The notes below the pieces were generated by a model. The model did no database searches and was not told the DNA's origin. It saw only the letters and a program-made list of their open reading frames with translations. The position numbers were made by a program, and so were the translations under genes. From NCBI GenBank assembly GCA_039111635.1, contig JBCAQO010000141.1, positions 1 to 20,901 on the forward strand: a stretch of DNA of 20,901 nucleotides. Reading direction: 5' to 3'. Below, piece by piece: positions 1 through 9,290 of this stretch (positions are counted from its first letter, which is position 1; each line of letters starts with the position of its first letter). The DNA is from Heterobasidion occidentale. Its lineage: Eukaryota; Basidiomycota; Agaricomycetes; Russulales; Bondarzewiaceae.

Positions 1-510
1 TACTGCGCGGTCGGACCGTCTTGGACGGCGGTTGCGCAGTGGAACCTCGGATACTAACCTTTTTACAGGGACTCGGTATACAGCCCGCCGTCCAGGACGG
101 CGAGTCGTGCGGAGGGATGTCAAGTGCAACTGACTAGTATGCCCACTGCGTGGTCGGCCGTCTTGGACGGCGGGTTGCGCAGTGGAACCTCGGATACTAA
201 TTTTCTTACAGGGACTCGGTACACAGCCCGCCGTCCAGGACGGCGAGTCGCGCGGAGGGATGTCGAGTGCAACTGACTAGTATGCCCACTGCGCAGTCGG
301 CCGTCTTGGACGGCGGGTTGCGCAGTGGAACCTCGGATACTAACCTTTTTACAGGTACTCGGTACACAGCCCGCCGTCCAGGACGGCGAGTTGCGCGGAG
401 GGGTGTCGAGTGTTAACTGACTAGTATGCCCACTGCACAGTTGGCCATCTTGGATGGCGGGTTGTGCAGAGGAACATCAAGTCCAAACTTATCAGTCTAT
501 CCACTGCGCA
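1..510. repeat. ~144-bp tandem repeat with paired GACGGC hairpins
   Basis: Three near-identical units are followed by a decayed fourth. The anchor CACTGCG/CACTGCA recurs at 144, 287 and 431, so the period is 143-144 bp. Each unit has two short hairpins, GCCGTC-TTG-GACGGC (157-171 in unit 2) and GCCGTC-CAG-GACGGC (230-244). The wider segments 157-174 and 227-244 are also complementary to each other over 18 bp with one G-T pair, so two alternative foldings are possible. Between them lies TACTAAC or TACTAAT, a pyrimidine tract and ACAG, which resembles a fungal 3' splice site. No open reading frame explains the array. It may be a minisatellite or the edge of a transposable element. Confidence 0.9.
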
Positions 511-1984
511 GCCCGCTGTCCAAGATATCAGGTCAAGGATATGTGCGTGGTTGAATGTGCATGCCAAAAAAGTTTAAGGTAGGGTTAAGGTTCTGCATGC
601 CAAAAAGCATACCTAGGTTCATGGAAAAGGCCTCATAACCTAACAGATGGCTGCGTGAGAGGACAGACCTGGATTCGATTCCGGTTGAGCTGGAACGCTG
701 ATCACTGGATGTGATCCGAGTCGTCCGACGGTGAGCGCTGGGTATGTGCTGTGCAGGGACTGGGATGCACGACAGACGCATGGGATGGGTACCGTTAGTA
801 GTATGTACGTGCCTTAGAGCAAAGTATGCTAAATAATATACGTGTGCTACGTGTGCGACAACGAAGGGGCGTGGGAAGGCTGGAGGGAGCGCCACTCGCC
901 GGCGAGGAGCGAGGGAGCGTGGCTGCTGCGTGTGGACGATTACGATGGCGAGACGCCAATTGGACCTAGTCTCCCAAAAGGCAGCAACGTTGACGACTCT
1001 CTTTCAACCTCCGACGTGGTCTCCGGATATCCGCTGAACATAGGCCCCTTGCAACGCGTCCGAGCCCTAGAATACAGTTTGACCGACGGTCGCTTCACTG
1101 TCGTCGTTGACAGAGCTTGATTGAATCTATCTAGTTTTAAGGTGAGAGAATGGTTCAGTGCAGGGGATCCAAACGAGTATATGTGTGCAGTTCGCATAAT
1201 ATCAAACATTCTTTGGCCATAATCATCGTTGAATTGAATTCGTGTGGTCTGTGCAACAATCCCGCAGGCTCCTTCGCCGATCGATGAACCTTTGAAGAGC
1301 CCTCTACCGCCCTCTATTCAGCGTCCTCGTTGATCGTGCTCATATCGAGGACCAACGGCGTACCTTTTGTTCACCATTATCTTGAGTCGTGACGTGTTGA
1401 AGAACTGGGCAGCTGCCGTCCCGTTTGCCATTGTGATCAAGATGAAGCTGGAGCAGCTACGCTCTGTTCAAATATCGGAAACGCTCACCCAAGCTTAGGA
1501 ATCCCGCACTACTCTTGCTCTAATGGAGTCTGCGATACGCGAGGCCGCCAATAAGTAAAAGAAGATAGGTCTTTAGATCCTTTCGTGCTTATCAATATGG
1601 CGTGACAGCGGCAAACGAGCTTGTGATCTATGGTCCTCTTGATGGATGTAAAGCCTTCACTATGCGTGCACGCCGGTCAGCAGAATTCTGGGCCTTGTAA
1701 CGAAGCACGCCCACCACAAATCTGCTGATATTCCTCATGTCCACGTCGAGAGCTTGCTTCCCGAAGATCAAGATCAACCAGAGCATGTGTCTGCAAGATA
1801 TTCGTATAGCAGTCCCAAGTTGCGCAATATCACGCCGCCAGAATTAGCATCAAACTACAAGCCACCACGTCATAATAGGTTAGTTAAGTATCAAGCAGAG
1901 GGGGGCAACGGTACATCCTGTACACGAGCTACAAACGCACAACATCCACCACTTCACCAGCGAGGCGCGTCACTCGAGTGAGCA
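511..1984. other. Stretch without a supportable gene
   Basis: The phrase GCATGCCAAAAA occurs twice, near 559 and 595, as a short direct repeat. A weak tRNA-like B box lies near 671. A plus-strand open frame at 842-1120 (92 codons) has no recognisable domain. From about 1343 to 1556 a plus-strand frame reads like decayed coding sequence (LSRDVLKNWAAAVPFAIV) but is broken by stops. I see no gene here. Confidence 0.5.
637..690 (+). other. Weak tRNA-like pol III promoter, possible SINE head
   Basis: GATTCGATTCC at about 672-682 differs by one base from the B-box consensus GGTTCGANTCC. TAACAGATGGC about 30 nt upstream roughly fits an A box. The T-arm pairs poorly, so this is not a functional tRNA gene. 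It could be the promoter of a short interspersed element or chance. Confidence 0.2.
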
Positions 1985-3225
1985 CTATAAAGAATAAATG
2001 AGTGTATGTAAAAGAGAGAGAAGCGGCCTAGGCACGCGTGTAGCAAAAACAACCAGTGGTAGAGGGGAATGGTATATCAATAGAAGGACCGTCGAGGACG
2101 CTAAAGGGCAGAAAGGCACGGAGACCGAAGCGCCACCGAGATCAGGATGACACCGCATAATACAAGTAAAGCCACCGAGACCAGTTATGCAGACAGCAGA
2201 GCACATGAACCGCGCAGGCAAGCAGCGAGGCCATGTGCACGATACACGGTCAAGAAGGCCATCATAAAAAAAAAAGCAAAGCGGCAGGGAGGAGGATACA
2301 TAGTCCGGGATGATAGCGACACAGGGAAAACATCAGCAGTCCGATAGAGGGAACGGTAAAAATCGATATCGAACAGGGCAGCAGGCGGCATAATGTGCAA
2401 ACGAAGGTATTCACCAACAAACAAATAGAGAGAAGATATGGGCGACGCGAAGGCAAAATGAGACACACATAGCAACAAAGCAGGCGGCGCAGCAGCGAGG
2501 AACATGAGGGCGGAAAAAGGAGGGACAGGATCGCCACTGAGCCAGACGTGCGCAGGGATTGAAACATAAAAAAAGGATCGTGAGAAATGCCCGGCAACTA
2601 TTCTCCTTTGACACGCCATAGCACCGCCAAGGCGGCGACGCTGAGCATGAGCACGCTCACCGCTGTCGACATCTGTGCCGAATGTTGGACCATCTGTCGA
2701 CACAGTGCCGTGAGCGAACGCACAAAAACGCAGAGAACAAAGCTCACCGGCACCAGGTGTGCACCCTTCAGATCGGTGGCGGCAGACGAAGCATGCGCGG
2801 CGTCATCTTCCGTCGTCATCGTCGTCGTGGACCCCGTCGATGCCTTCCGGACCGACGACTCTGGGGTGATGGGATAGTGCTTCAAATATAGGATCCGCGC
2901 ATCGTCGCTTGCATGGCGCACGTCCGACTCCAATTCGTCCTGCGGCCAAGGCACGCGCGCATGTGGATACCAACTGGCGCCTATCATCGAGCAGCGTCGC
3001 GCCCTCTGGCGACTCCCGCGCCCACCGTCGTCGTTGTTTGACTCGGCCAAGTGCGAACGCGATCGGCCCCAAGAGGTCGCCGACTGTTTCCGCCGATGGT
3101 GCTTGCTCAAATCGGACGAGATACTGCGTGGACTGTGCGCGGGCGCAGAGCGCAAGTGCAGCGGAAGCGGGGAGTTGGAGGTTCGGCGACGGTGTAGGAA
3201 CGGTGACTGTTGAGACGGCGGGGTC
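1985..3225. other. Purine-rich then GC-rich region with long unassigned minus frames
   Basis: On the minus strand, frames stay open at 2185-2703 (172 codons) and 2598-3383 (261 codons). Another frame across 2803-3072 is also stop-free. The predicted peptides are Ser/Pro/Arg-rich and match nothing I recognise. The 261-codon frame ends in a hydrophobic stretch (MSTAVSVLMLSVAALAVLW). In DNA this GC-rich, stops are rare and several overlapping frames stay open by chance. It could hold the 3' end of the Psy2-like relic or another decayed gene, but I cannot choose a frame. Confidence 0.35.
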
Positions 3226-4568
3226 TCACCAGTGACGCTGGACAAGGGATGGAGAACGAGGGGATATCTTGCGTGACATTGAGGGGACGCGCGTGCGCGC
3301 AAGGGTGAGGGCGGTATGAACCCCGCCACCGCCACTGCTACCGCCCGTGTTCGGCTGCTCGCCACCGCCGCCACCGCCGGCATCGTCGGCGTCGGGCGTG
3401 CGCCCGCGCTTGGCGCACGTCATCAGTTGATGAGAGGCGCAGCGTCGGAGGCGCGCCGGGGGTCAGCAAGGTCGCGACGGCATGCACGGCATCTGCACCC
3501 GCCTCCGCGTCGCCACCGTGAGGGCCGAGAGGTGTGAGGCGGCGGTCATGGTCGAGGCTGAGGTCGAGCGCAAGCTCGCGCTCGTCGTCGTCCTGGTAGT
3601 CGATGATGCTGCCGATGAGCGGCACGTGTGGGAGGTGGATGCTTGGCATGCAGAGCGGGGGGCATCGGCATGCCGGGCACGCGCTGGCGCTTACGGTTCT
3701 GGCCCGCGAACAGGTGACGTGTGAGCAGCGGCGTGCTGGGGAGCGGCGGCGAGCCGTCGTCGTCCATGTTGAAGTACGACTCCTCTGGCGACGTGCGTAG
3801 AGATGTTCGAGATGAGCATGAAGAAGTGGCTTCGGAACGTGTGCTGCAGCGCGAAGATGGAGGGCTGGTCACGCAAGGACAGGAATAAGTTCGTCTTCTC
3901 CCGCGTCAGGCGCAGCGTCGGCTCTGCGCACCAGCCAACTAAGCGTCGCGCAGACATGGAAGGGAAGATTGCGGACGGCGACAGAGAGGCTCACCTGCGA
4001 ACAGCTTGCGATCTGGGACGCCGAAGACGGGCTTGAGCAGCGAGTAACGCAGAGCTTGTAGAAACAGTTGAGGAAGCGTTCCGTCTTGGGGTCGTCCTTT
4101 AGGTGCGAGAACATGTTCGTCGGAATCTGCTGCACGTGGAAAAATAAACGTGAGGACCGGCCCAGGCACTGCGCATATAAGCAGCCTCCGCCAAGCAGAG
4201 TGGGGAAAGGGAGCCACGCACCATGGGATCCGCGCCGTCCGGCAGCAGCATCTCGAGCATCATCCACAGTGCGCCCCCGACGAGTGTCTGCACCGCCAAC
4301 TCCCAGCTGCTCACCAACATCGAGCACAGAGCGACAGCAGCGTCTGCTCCTCCCCTCTGTTCTTCTCTCTGTTGCTCGCACACGCACCCGTGCCCTCAAC
4401 GCCGTCGAACTGCCGTGGAACGTCGACGAGCAGCTTGAAGAGCGTCACGCGCGTCGGCAGCTGCACGTTCTTGACAATGCTGTGGAGTTGCTGTAGGAGG
4501 TGTTCTCTGTCCGACGACGTCCTACCGAGAAGGCTCTTCGTGATGCCAAATGTTGATATCAGGAACAC
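3226..4568 (-). pseudogene. Broken Psy2/SMEK (PP4 regulatory subunit 3) relic
   Basis: Psy2/SMEK (PP4R3) targets protein phosphatase 4 to its substrates. In coding order the relic shows a helical piece (SIVKNVQLPTRVTLFKLLVD, about 4400-4500), then SWELAVQTLVGGALWMMLE before a good donor at 4221. An intron at 4130-4221 leads to FSHLKDDPKTERFLNCFYK. The frame must then change to read LLKPVFGVPDRKLFAG. An intron at 3939-3994 is followed by FALQHTFRSHFFMLISNIS. The text then jumps, with another frame change near 3790, to the acidic tail (EESYFNMDDDG, then IIDYQDDDERE). The ARM-repeat stretch expected between these, roughly 170 residues, is missing, and no EVH1-like N-terminus is seen. The C-terminal KRGRTPDADD region to 3226 is in yet another frame. 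Two frame breaks plus an internal deletion make it a pseudogene. The family call rests on remembered family features, not a search. Confidence 0.6.
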
Positions 4569-4621
4569 AAGAGAGGAGGAAAGGGAGATAAGGGGGGCAG
4601 GGAACGAGCCGGCGAAGGCGG

Positions 4622-4726
4622 CGGCCGCGTGCTGTCTCCAGCAGCCTCGCTCACCACAAAGCCCAAATTCACCTTCGGCGAATTTGGGCTGTGGTGAGCG
4701 AGGCTGCTGCAGACAGCACGCGGCCG
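4622..4726. repeat. Near-perfect long hairpin, copy 1
   Basis: The left arm is 4622-4670 (49 nt) and the right arm 4680-4726 (47 nt), around a 9-nt loop ACCTTCGGC. The arms differ only by a two-A bulge and one C-C mismatch. The inner stem is GCCCAAATTC/GAATTTGGGC and the outer stem CGGCCGCGTGCTGTCT with its complement. It could be a MITE, an inverted repeat kept by arm-to-arm conversion, or a structured RNA. It lies upstream of a Psy2-like relic exon on the minus strand. Confidence 0.9.
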
Positions 4727-5933
4727 TTTCTGCACCTTGCGTGACCTGTGTAACACGGAGCTCTCACATCGAGGTTATTGGCCGCGTGCACGCGCCGTGT
4801 ATCCCGCGCGGCTCGTCCGCTGTGGAGTGCTTGATGCCAAGCGTGCAGGCTAGGACAGCGGGAGGTTCAGGGTGCCAGGAGCTTGCATGGGGTTGAGGAG
4901 ATGAGCAAGAGGGCAGAGAGTGGCGGATGGGCATGCACTTGAGCAGACGAGCATATTTGGAATCTGGGCGGCAGATGTCGGCCACAGGCGAGGGTGCTTA
5001 ACCTAAGCGAACGCGAACGAATGGGATCGAGGGGACGGTTGAAATTTGATGGGAACGAGGGCACCGGGGGTGCTAGGCGGCGAGGGTGTGCAACGTCGAG
5101 AGCGGGAATATCAACAGCGGAGGGTACGCGCACGAAAGCGCTGGGCGCGAGCATGCATAGGGCTGAGCGTGCGCGGAGTCTTGGCGGCGACGCAGCACAA
5201 GGAAAGTGCGAAATTGTGAATCGTGGAGGGGATGAGCGCAAGGTTTGTGCGGTCTGAGCATACGACCGGGCGCGGCATCAAGAGTGGGAATATCACCGTG
5301 GAGGGGGTCGAGGGACGCATGTCGAAGGAGGGGCTCGAGGTCGTAATAGGAGAGCGGGGCGAGCGACTGGCTGCGGCGTCGAGTAGGAGACGCGGGCGTG
5401 TCGAGCGGGGGTCTGGGCAACGCAGACGATGCGCGAGGGGGCGTGGACGATGCGGGTGAGTGGACGATGCGGGCGGGCTGGCGAGCGGGCCAGTGGGCAT
5501 GGGATCGAGTGGGTAGAGCGGGGAGAGCAGAAGAGCGGGGGATCGGTTTGAGAGGGTAGGTCGGGAGAGAGGAGAAACTAGGGCGAGTGACGTACGTCTC
5601 GTAGATGTCCTCGTCGCCCGTTCCCTCCCTCTTCTGTGATCATCTCCACCAGGGACGAACCTCCTCCTCATCCCCATTGTCGTAGATGCCCGCGTCGTCG
5701 AGCAGCGGGGGCGTATGCGTGTGGGCGTCGATGGAGCGAGACACCTCTGCGGCGGAGATCGTGGATGGCGCATGGGGAAAGAGACGACAGGGAGCGTGGG
5801 CGTGGGCATGGACAGCGAGAGAGGATGGGGTCGGGAAGGGAAAGGTCAGTCTCTCGAGGATCTGTAGATAGTAGAAGTAAAGGAAAAGAAAAGGAAACAT
5901 CAGTACACGCCCTCAGCGATGCTTGCTTTCTCA

Positions 5934-5951
5934 GGGCCTCGGCGGAGGCCC
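5934..5951. repeat. GGGCCTC stem-loop, copy 1
   Basis: GGGCCTC-GGCG-GAGGCCC is a perfect 7-bp stem with a 4-nt loop. On the minus strand the text reads MQVDDGPPPRP then a stop. The same stem with loop GGCA recurs at 7681-7698, and a similar CAGGGCC phrase occurs near 14256. Confidence 0.7.
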
Positions 5952-5990
5952 ATCGTCCACTTGCATCATTGAGAGCGCAAAGGAAAGAGA

Positions 5991-6642
5991 GCGCGAAGGA
6001 AGCGGGTGTCGAGAAGTAAAAGGAACAAAAGATAACTCACAACAAAGGTTCAAAGTGCTCGTTTCGCTCATCTGGACCAGCGTCTGCGCTGGTTTCGCAA
6101 CCGATCGTCCCGTAGAAGAAGAGGATGTGGTTGATGGCCTGTCGGAAAGTCTCTGGCTTGCAGGCTAGCAGAGGATGTCGACATTGGAACGGACAGGGCG
6201 TGGACGAGGGACCGCGGAGACGGAAGAGGTACTGAGAGACGAGCGTAGACGGAAGAGTTGGATTGAGAGCTGTTCAATACGATCGAGGTAGAGTGGTGCT
6301 CCTTCCACTTCGGGCGAAAAATTTCGCCCAGAAATCGTGAGGGTGAACGGGCCTGAATTCAAAATATAAATATAAATACAACAAGAAAAATAACACAGAC
6401 TGTAGCTACACAGTAGCACCCAAGAAAGTAGCTTCGAGGGTGTATATGCGCGCAAAGTACATGGAACGAGTCGCGTGGACTACATGCATATGGTATTGGC
6501 CGACAAATAGAAGATACAAGGGGAGAATGAGGCTGCAAGGCTGGGCATGTCGCACGACCGTACTCTCGAGACTGCTGGAATGGTAATAGCGCGTGTTCTG
6601 CTGCCATCGTACACTCGTCTGAAGCTCGCTTGAGGCCCTCTA
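5991..6642. other. Region between the duplicated blocks, with coding-like minus fragment
   Basis: On the minus strand a frame at about 6022-6165 reads KPETFRQAINHILFFYGTIG and ends at a stop beside a donor-like GTGAGT. Upstream, LYLDRIEQLSIQLFRLRSSL (about 6240-6300) is also open. These look like exon relics of an unrecognised protein. A small perfect palindrome, GGGCGAAA-AA-TTTCGCCC, lies at 6312-6329. I see no complete gene. Confidence 0.35.
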
Positions 6643-6765
6643 GTGTCCTGTGTCCGACAACGTTCTGCTGAGAAGGCTGTTCGTGATGTCAAATGTCAGC
6701 ATCAGGAGCACGAGAGAGGAGGAGAGGGGGAGGAGGAAGGAGGGAAACGAGGCCGGCGAATGCGG

Positions 6766-6870
6766 CGGCCGCGTGCTGTCTGCGGCAGCCAGGCTCCCCA
6801 CAAAGCCCAAATTCACCTTCGGCGAATTTGGGCTGTGGGGAGCCTGGCTGCCGCAGACAGCACGCGGCCG
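6766..6870. repeat. Near-perfect long hairpin, copy 2
   Basis: The left arm is 6766-6814 and the right arm 6824-6870, with the same 9-nt loop ACCTTCGGC as copy 1. The outer 16 nt and the inner ~20 nt match copy 1. The middle of each arm differs, and the differences occur as complementary pairs, so pairing is kept. The C-C mismatch of copy 1 is a G-C pair here. Confidence 0.9.
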
Positions 6871-7680
6871 TTTATGCCCCATGCGCGACTCGTCTACCGC
6901 AGAGGTCGAGAGGTCAAGCACACCATGTTCATTTTGTGGTGGTACAGCGAGCAGCTTGAATGATAGGGTGGCGTCGAAGGGATGTGCGTGCGTGCATAAG
7001 CTTGAGGAGACGAGCATGCACAGTTGGGTTTACGAGCAGGAACGACAGTCGATATGGTTAAGCGTGCTGGATGGCAGGCGAGCAGGCGTCGAGGGCGGGA
7101 TTGTGAACAGTTAAGGGGACGCAGGTTGAGAGAGTGGCGGACTGAAAGGAGGAGAGTGGTTGGTCCACACGTGCTGGAGGAGCAGAGGGGTTTGAGAGGA
7201 CGAGTGCGTGTGGGTTGGGGATGGGAACATCGAGGAGGGGCGTGTGGAAAGGAGACTAACGGGATGTACGTACCGTCGTACCGCTCTGCATGCTTAGCGA
7301 ACGTATGTCCGCCATCAACATACTCCTTCTCGTCTCCGCGCCTCCACTGTCCGTCCTCCTCCTCCCCTTCCTCTGCAACCAGCTGCTTCTTGTCCTTCTC
7401 GTCAACATGCTGAAGCTTGTGTGATGAGATGTTCAGATTGTTCCACTTGTTGTGCAATAGCGTGAGCACGGATCAGTTGGAGGAGGAGGGCCGCGGTGGC
7501 GGCATGAAGGTTGTGCGCAGCAACAAGGAAAGAGATGGCGGTGGAGGTGGAAGAATGCATGAAGAGAGCGCACAGTGGGGTCGGAGTGTTGTTGCTCGCA
7601 TTCCAGCTGTAGGCTGTAAAAGAAATAAAAAAGGTGACAAGGAATATTAGGACACACTCTCGGCAACGCGCGTTTATTCA

Positions 7681-7698
7681 GGGCCTCGGCAGAGGCCC
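7681..7698. repeat. GGGCCTC stem-loop, copy 2
   Basis: GGGCCTC-GGCA-GAGGCCC has the same 7-bp stem as at 5934-5951, with the last loop base changed. The flanks CATCGTCYACTTGCAT are shared. The minus strand reads MQVDDGPLPRP then a stop followed by AATAAA. Confidence 0.7.
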
Positions 7699-7899
7699 AT
7701 CGTCTACTTGCATTGTCGAGAGTGCGGGAGGGGAGGCGTCAAGAAGCAAGGAAAACTCACATGTGTGTGTGAGTCTGCAGGTTACTGTAGGTACTCTGAG
7801 AGGGCCATGTCGATGCATCGATTGAGGAAGAGGATGAGGTAGGGGAGACTGTAATACTGCGCGACGCGACGTGGCGGCATGCTTGATCACGAGACGTTG

Positions 7900-8215
7900 C
7901 AGGGCACTGTGTGCCGACACAGTCGGAAGGAGAACTCCGACTGTGTCCGACACAGTCGGACTGTGTGGCGCGACAATCAATGGACTGTGTGCGGCACGGC
8001 CGGACTGTGTGGCACAAACTTAGGGCCAAATCCCGGACTGTCACCGAGAATCCGGACAGTGTGGCGCGGAAACAGTGCCAAAATCCGGACTGTGTGCGGT
8101 CTCGGCCGGACTGTGTGGCGCGACAGAGAGACTGTGCGTGGTGTGACAACAGTGTGACGACAGCGTACCCACGATCTCCCGACTGTGTGCCGGCTCTCCC
8201 CGATGCTGACTAAAC
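7900..8215. repeat. GACTGTGT/ACACAGTC-rich irregular repeat
   Basis: The 8-mer GACTGTGT or its complement recurs about ten times in 300 bp at irregular spacing, often extended to GGACTGTGTGGCGCGAC. Several copies are back to back in opposite orientation, as in CCGACTGTGTCCGACACAGTCGG near 7937-7960, which makes a hairpin. Stop-free frames through it are by-products of the repeat. A related pair occurs at 8538-8560 (CGACTGTGC and ACAGTCTGG). Confidence 0.75.
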
Positions 8216-8740
8216 TGTGTCTCCGGGTTGCAGAATATCCTCAAGATCACAAACAATTCCGTATCTTTGGATCCCCTGATCCAAATGGTATGATTAAGGT
8301 ATCAATCAAACGCTACGGTAAATGTGCACATTTGCTTGGTCTTGTGATTACAAACCAACACATATTGAGTACTGTATGCCTGCTTTTTTGAGTTTACTAT
8401 TCACATTTGTATTTTGCCCTTAACAGACTCAGTAGTACATGTCTAGTAATGAAAATTCAGGGTACCATCCTGAACACCTTTCAAATCTCTTGAATCAAAC
8501 AGAATTGTGTGAAACACAGATCTCATTCCCCAAAACCCGACTGTGCTTCGAACAGTCTGGTTTTAGGGGGTAGACTGTTTAAATCCATATCTATTGAACC
8601 CCTGATTTAATTTGGCTGATTCTGGGCCTCAAAGTTGGACCAGGGTATGGAAATCACAGGCCATATTTTTTTGTATTTATAGCTGCATTAAATTGACAAC
8701 ACAGTAGTTTCGGATATCGGTGGACTCAAATCAGTCGGTA
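8216..8740. other. AT-richer unique stretch between repeats
   Basis: I see no gene. Two related ~37-bp segments, 8259-8295 and 8585-8622, share the core CCCCTGAT and similar flanks (TATCT, then AA..TGG, then TGATT) at roughly three quarters identity. They may be old copies of an element. The rest looks unique and lacks coding signal. Confidence 0.5.
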
Positions 8741-9290
8741 ATACTCCTAGACGACCTGTGTGCACCACAGACAAAGGGGGCTCGTCTGCGACGTCGCGCA
8801 GTCGCCACAGACGTACAGGGTACGTCCGCGACGTTGTGCAGTCGTCACAGATGACCTGTGTGCACCACAGACAAAGGGGGCTCGTCTGCGACGTCGCGCA
8901 GTCGTCACAGACGTACAGCGTACGTCTGCGACGTTGTGCAGTCGTCACAGACGACCTGTGTGCACCACAGACAAAGGGGGGACGTCTGAGACATCGCGCA
9001 GTCGTCACAGACGTACAGCGTACGTCTGCGACGTTGTGCAGTCGTCACAGACGACCTGTGTGCACCACAGACAAAGGGGGCTCGTCTGCGACGTTGTGCA
9101 GTCGTCACAGACGACCTGTGTGCACCACAGACAAAGGGGGGACGTCTGAGACGTCGCGCAGTCGTCACAGACGTAGGGGGGACGGCTGCGACGTCGCGCA
9201 GTCGTCATTGACGACCTGTGTGCACCACAGACAAAGGGGGACGTCTGGGACGTCGTGCAGCCATCACTTAGGTCGGGCAGCGGTCGCAGA
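8741..9290. repeat. Satellite array built of 20-bp modules
   Basis: GACCTGTGTGCACCACAGAC starts at 8753, 8853, 8953, 9053, 9113 and 9213. The spacings are 100, 100, 100, 60 and 100 bp, all multiples of 20. A 60-bp block (three 20-mers) alternates with an optional 40-bp block (two 20-mers). The modules share GCAGTCGTCACAGACG and CGTCTGCGACGT cores. Stop-free frames on both strands encode repetitive Arg/Ser/Cys-rich text and are not genes. Confidence 0.9.

Larger units (their letters stand above)
4500..5990. repeat. Duplicated block, copy 1
   Basis: This block is collinear with 6643-7740. Shared landmarks in the same order and orientation are a relic exon (TFGITKSLLGRTSSDR on the minus strand), a purine-rich flank, a ~105-nt hairpin (4622-4726), a 17-mer at 4938-4954 with one difference, and a GGGCCTC stem-loop (5934-5951). 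Spacing differs by indels (about 1000 against 690 nt between the last two). Between landmarks the sequence is GC-rich and open in many frames, with no gene I can assign; a minus-strand acidic peptide (DDAGIYDNGDEEEV) near 5650 may be an exon relic. Confidence 0.55.
6643..7740. repeat. Duplicated block, copy 2
   Basis: This is the second copy of the block at 4500-5990. It starts with a truncated relic exon (TFDITNSLLSRTLSDT on the minus strand, about 6648-6695), which corresponds to the Psy2-like exon of copy 1. The hairpin (6766-6870), the shared 17-mer (7001-7017) and the stem-loop (7681-7698) follow. Around 7265-7440 a minus frame reads VDEKDKKQLVAEEGEEEDGQ and then AKHAERYDG beside a donor-like GTACGT. 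Further upstream AHNLHAATAALLLQLIRAHA (about 7470-7530) follows a good acceptor (TTCTTTTACAG). These look like exons of an unrecognised, probably dead gene. Confidence 0.5.

Noticed and set aside
640..700. Functional tRNA gene
   Set aside because: The T stem pairs poorly and no cloverleaf can be drawn; only a weak promoter resemblance remains.
842..1120. 92-codon plus frame
   Set aside because: No domain, no upstream promoter-like sequence, and an overlapping minus frame of equal quality.
2598..3383. 261-codon minus frame as a gene
   Set aside because: GC-rich DNA leaves several overlapping frames open, the peptide has no recognisable domain, and it overlaps the Psy2-like relic in another frame.
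4150..4896. 248-codon plus frame
   Set aside because: It runs antisense through the Psy2-like exons and across the hairpin, so it is a shadow.
5111..5809. 232-codon minus frame
   Set aside because: It is Pro/Arg/Ser-rich text in a GC-rich stretch with competing open frames. It gives no domain and crosses exon-like borders seen in another frame.
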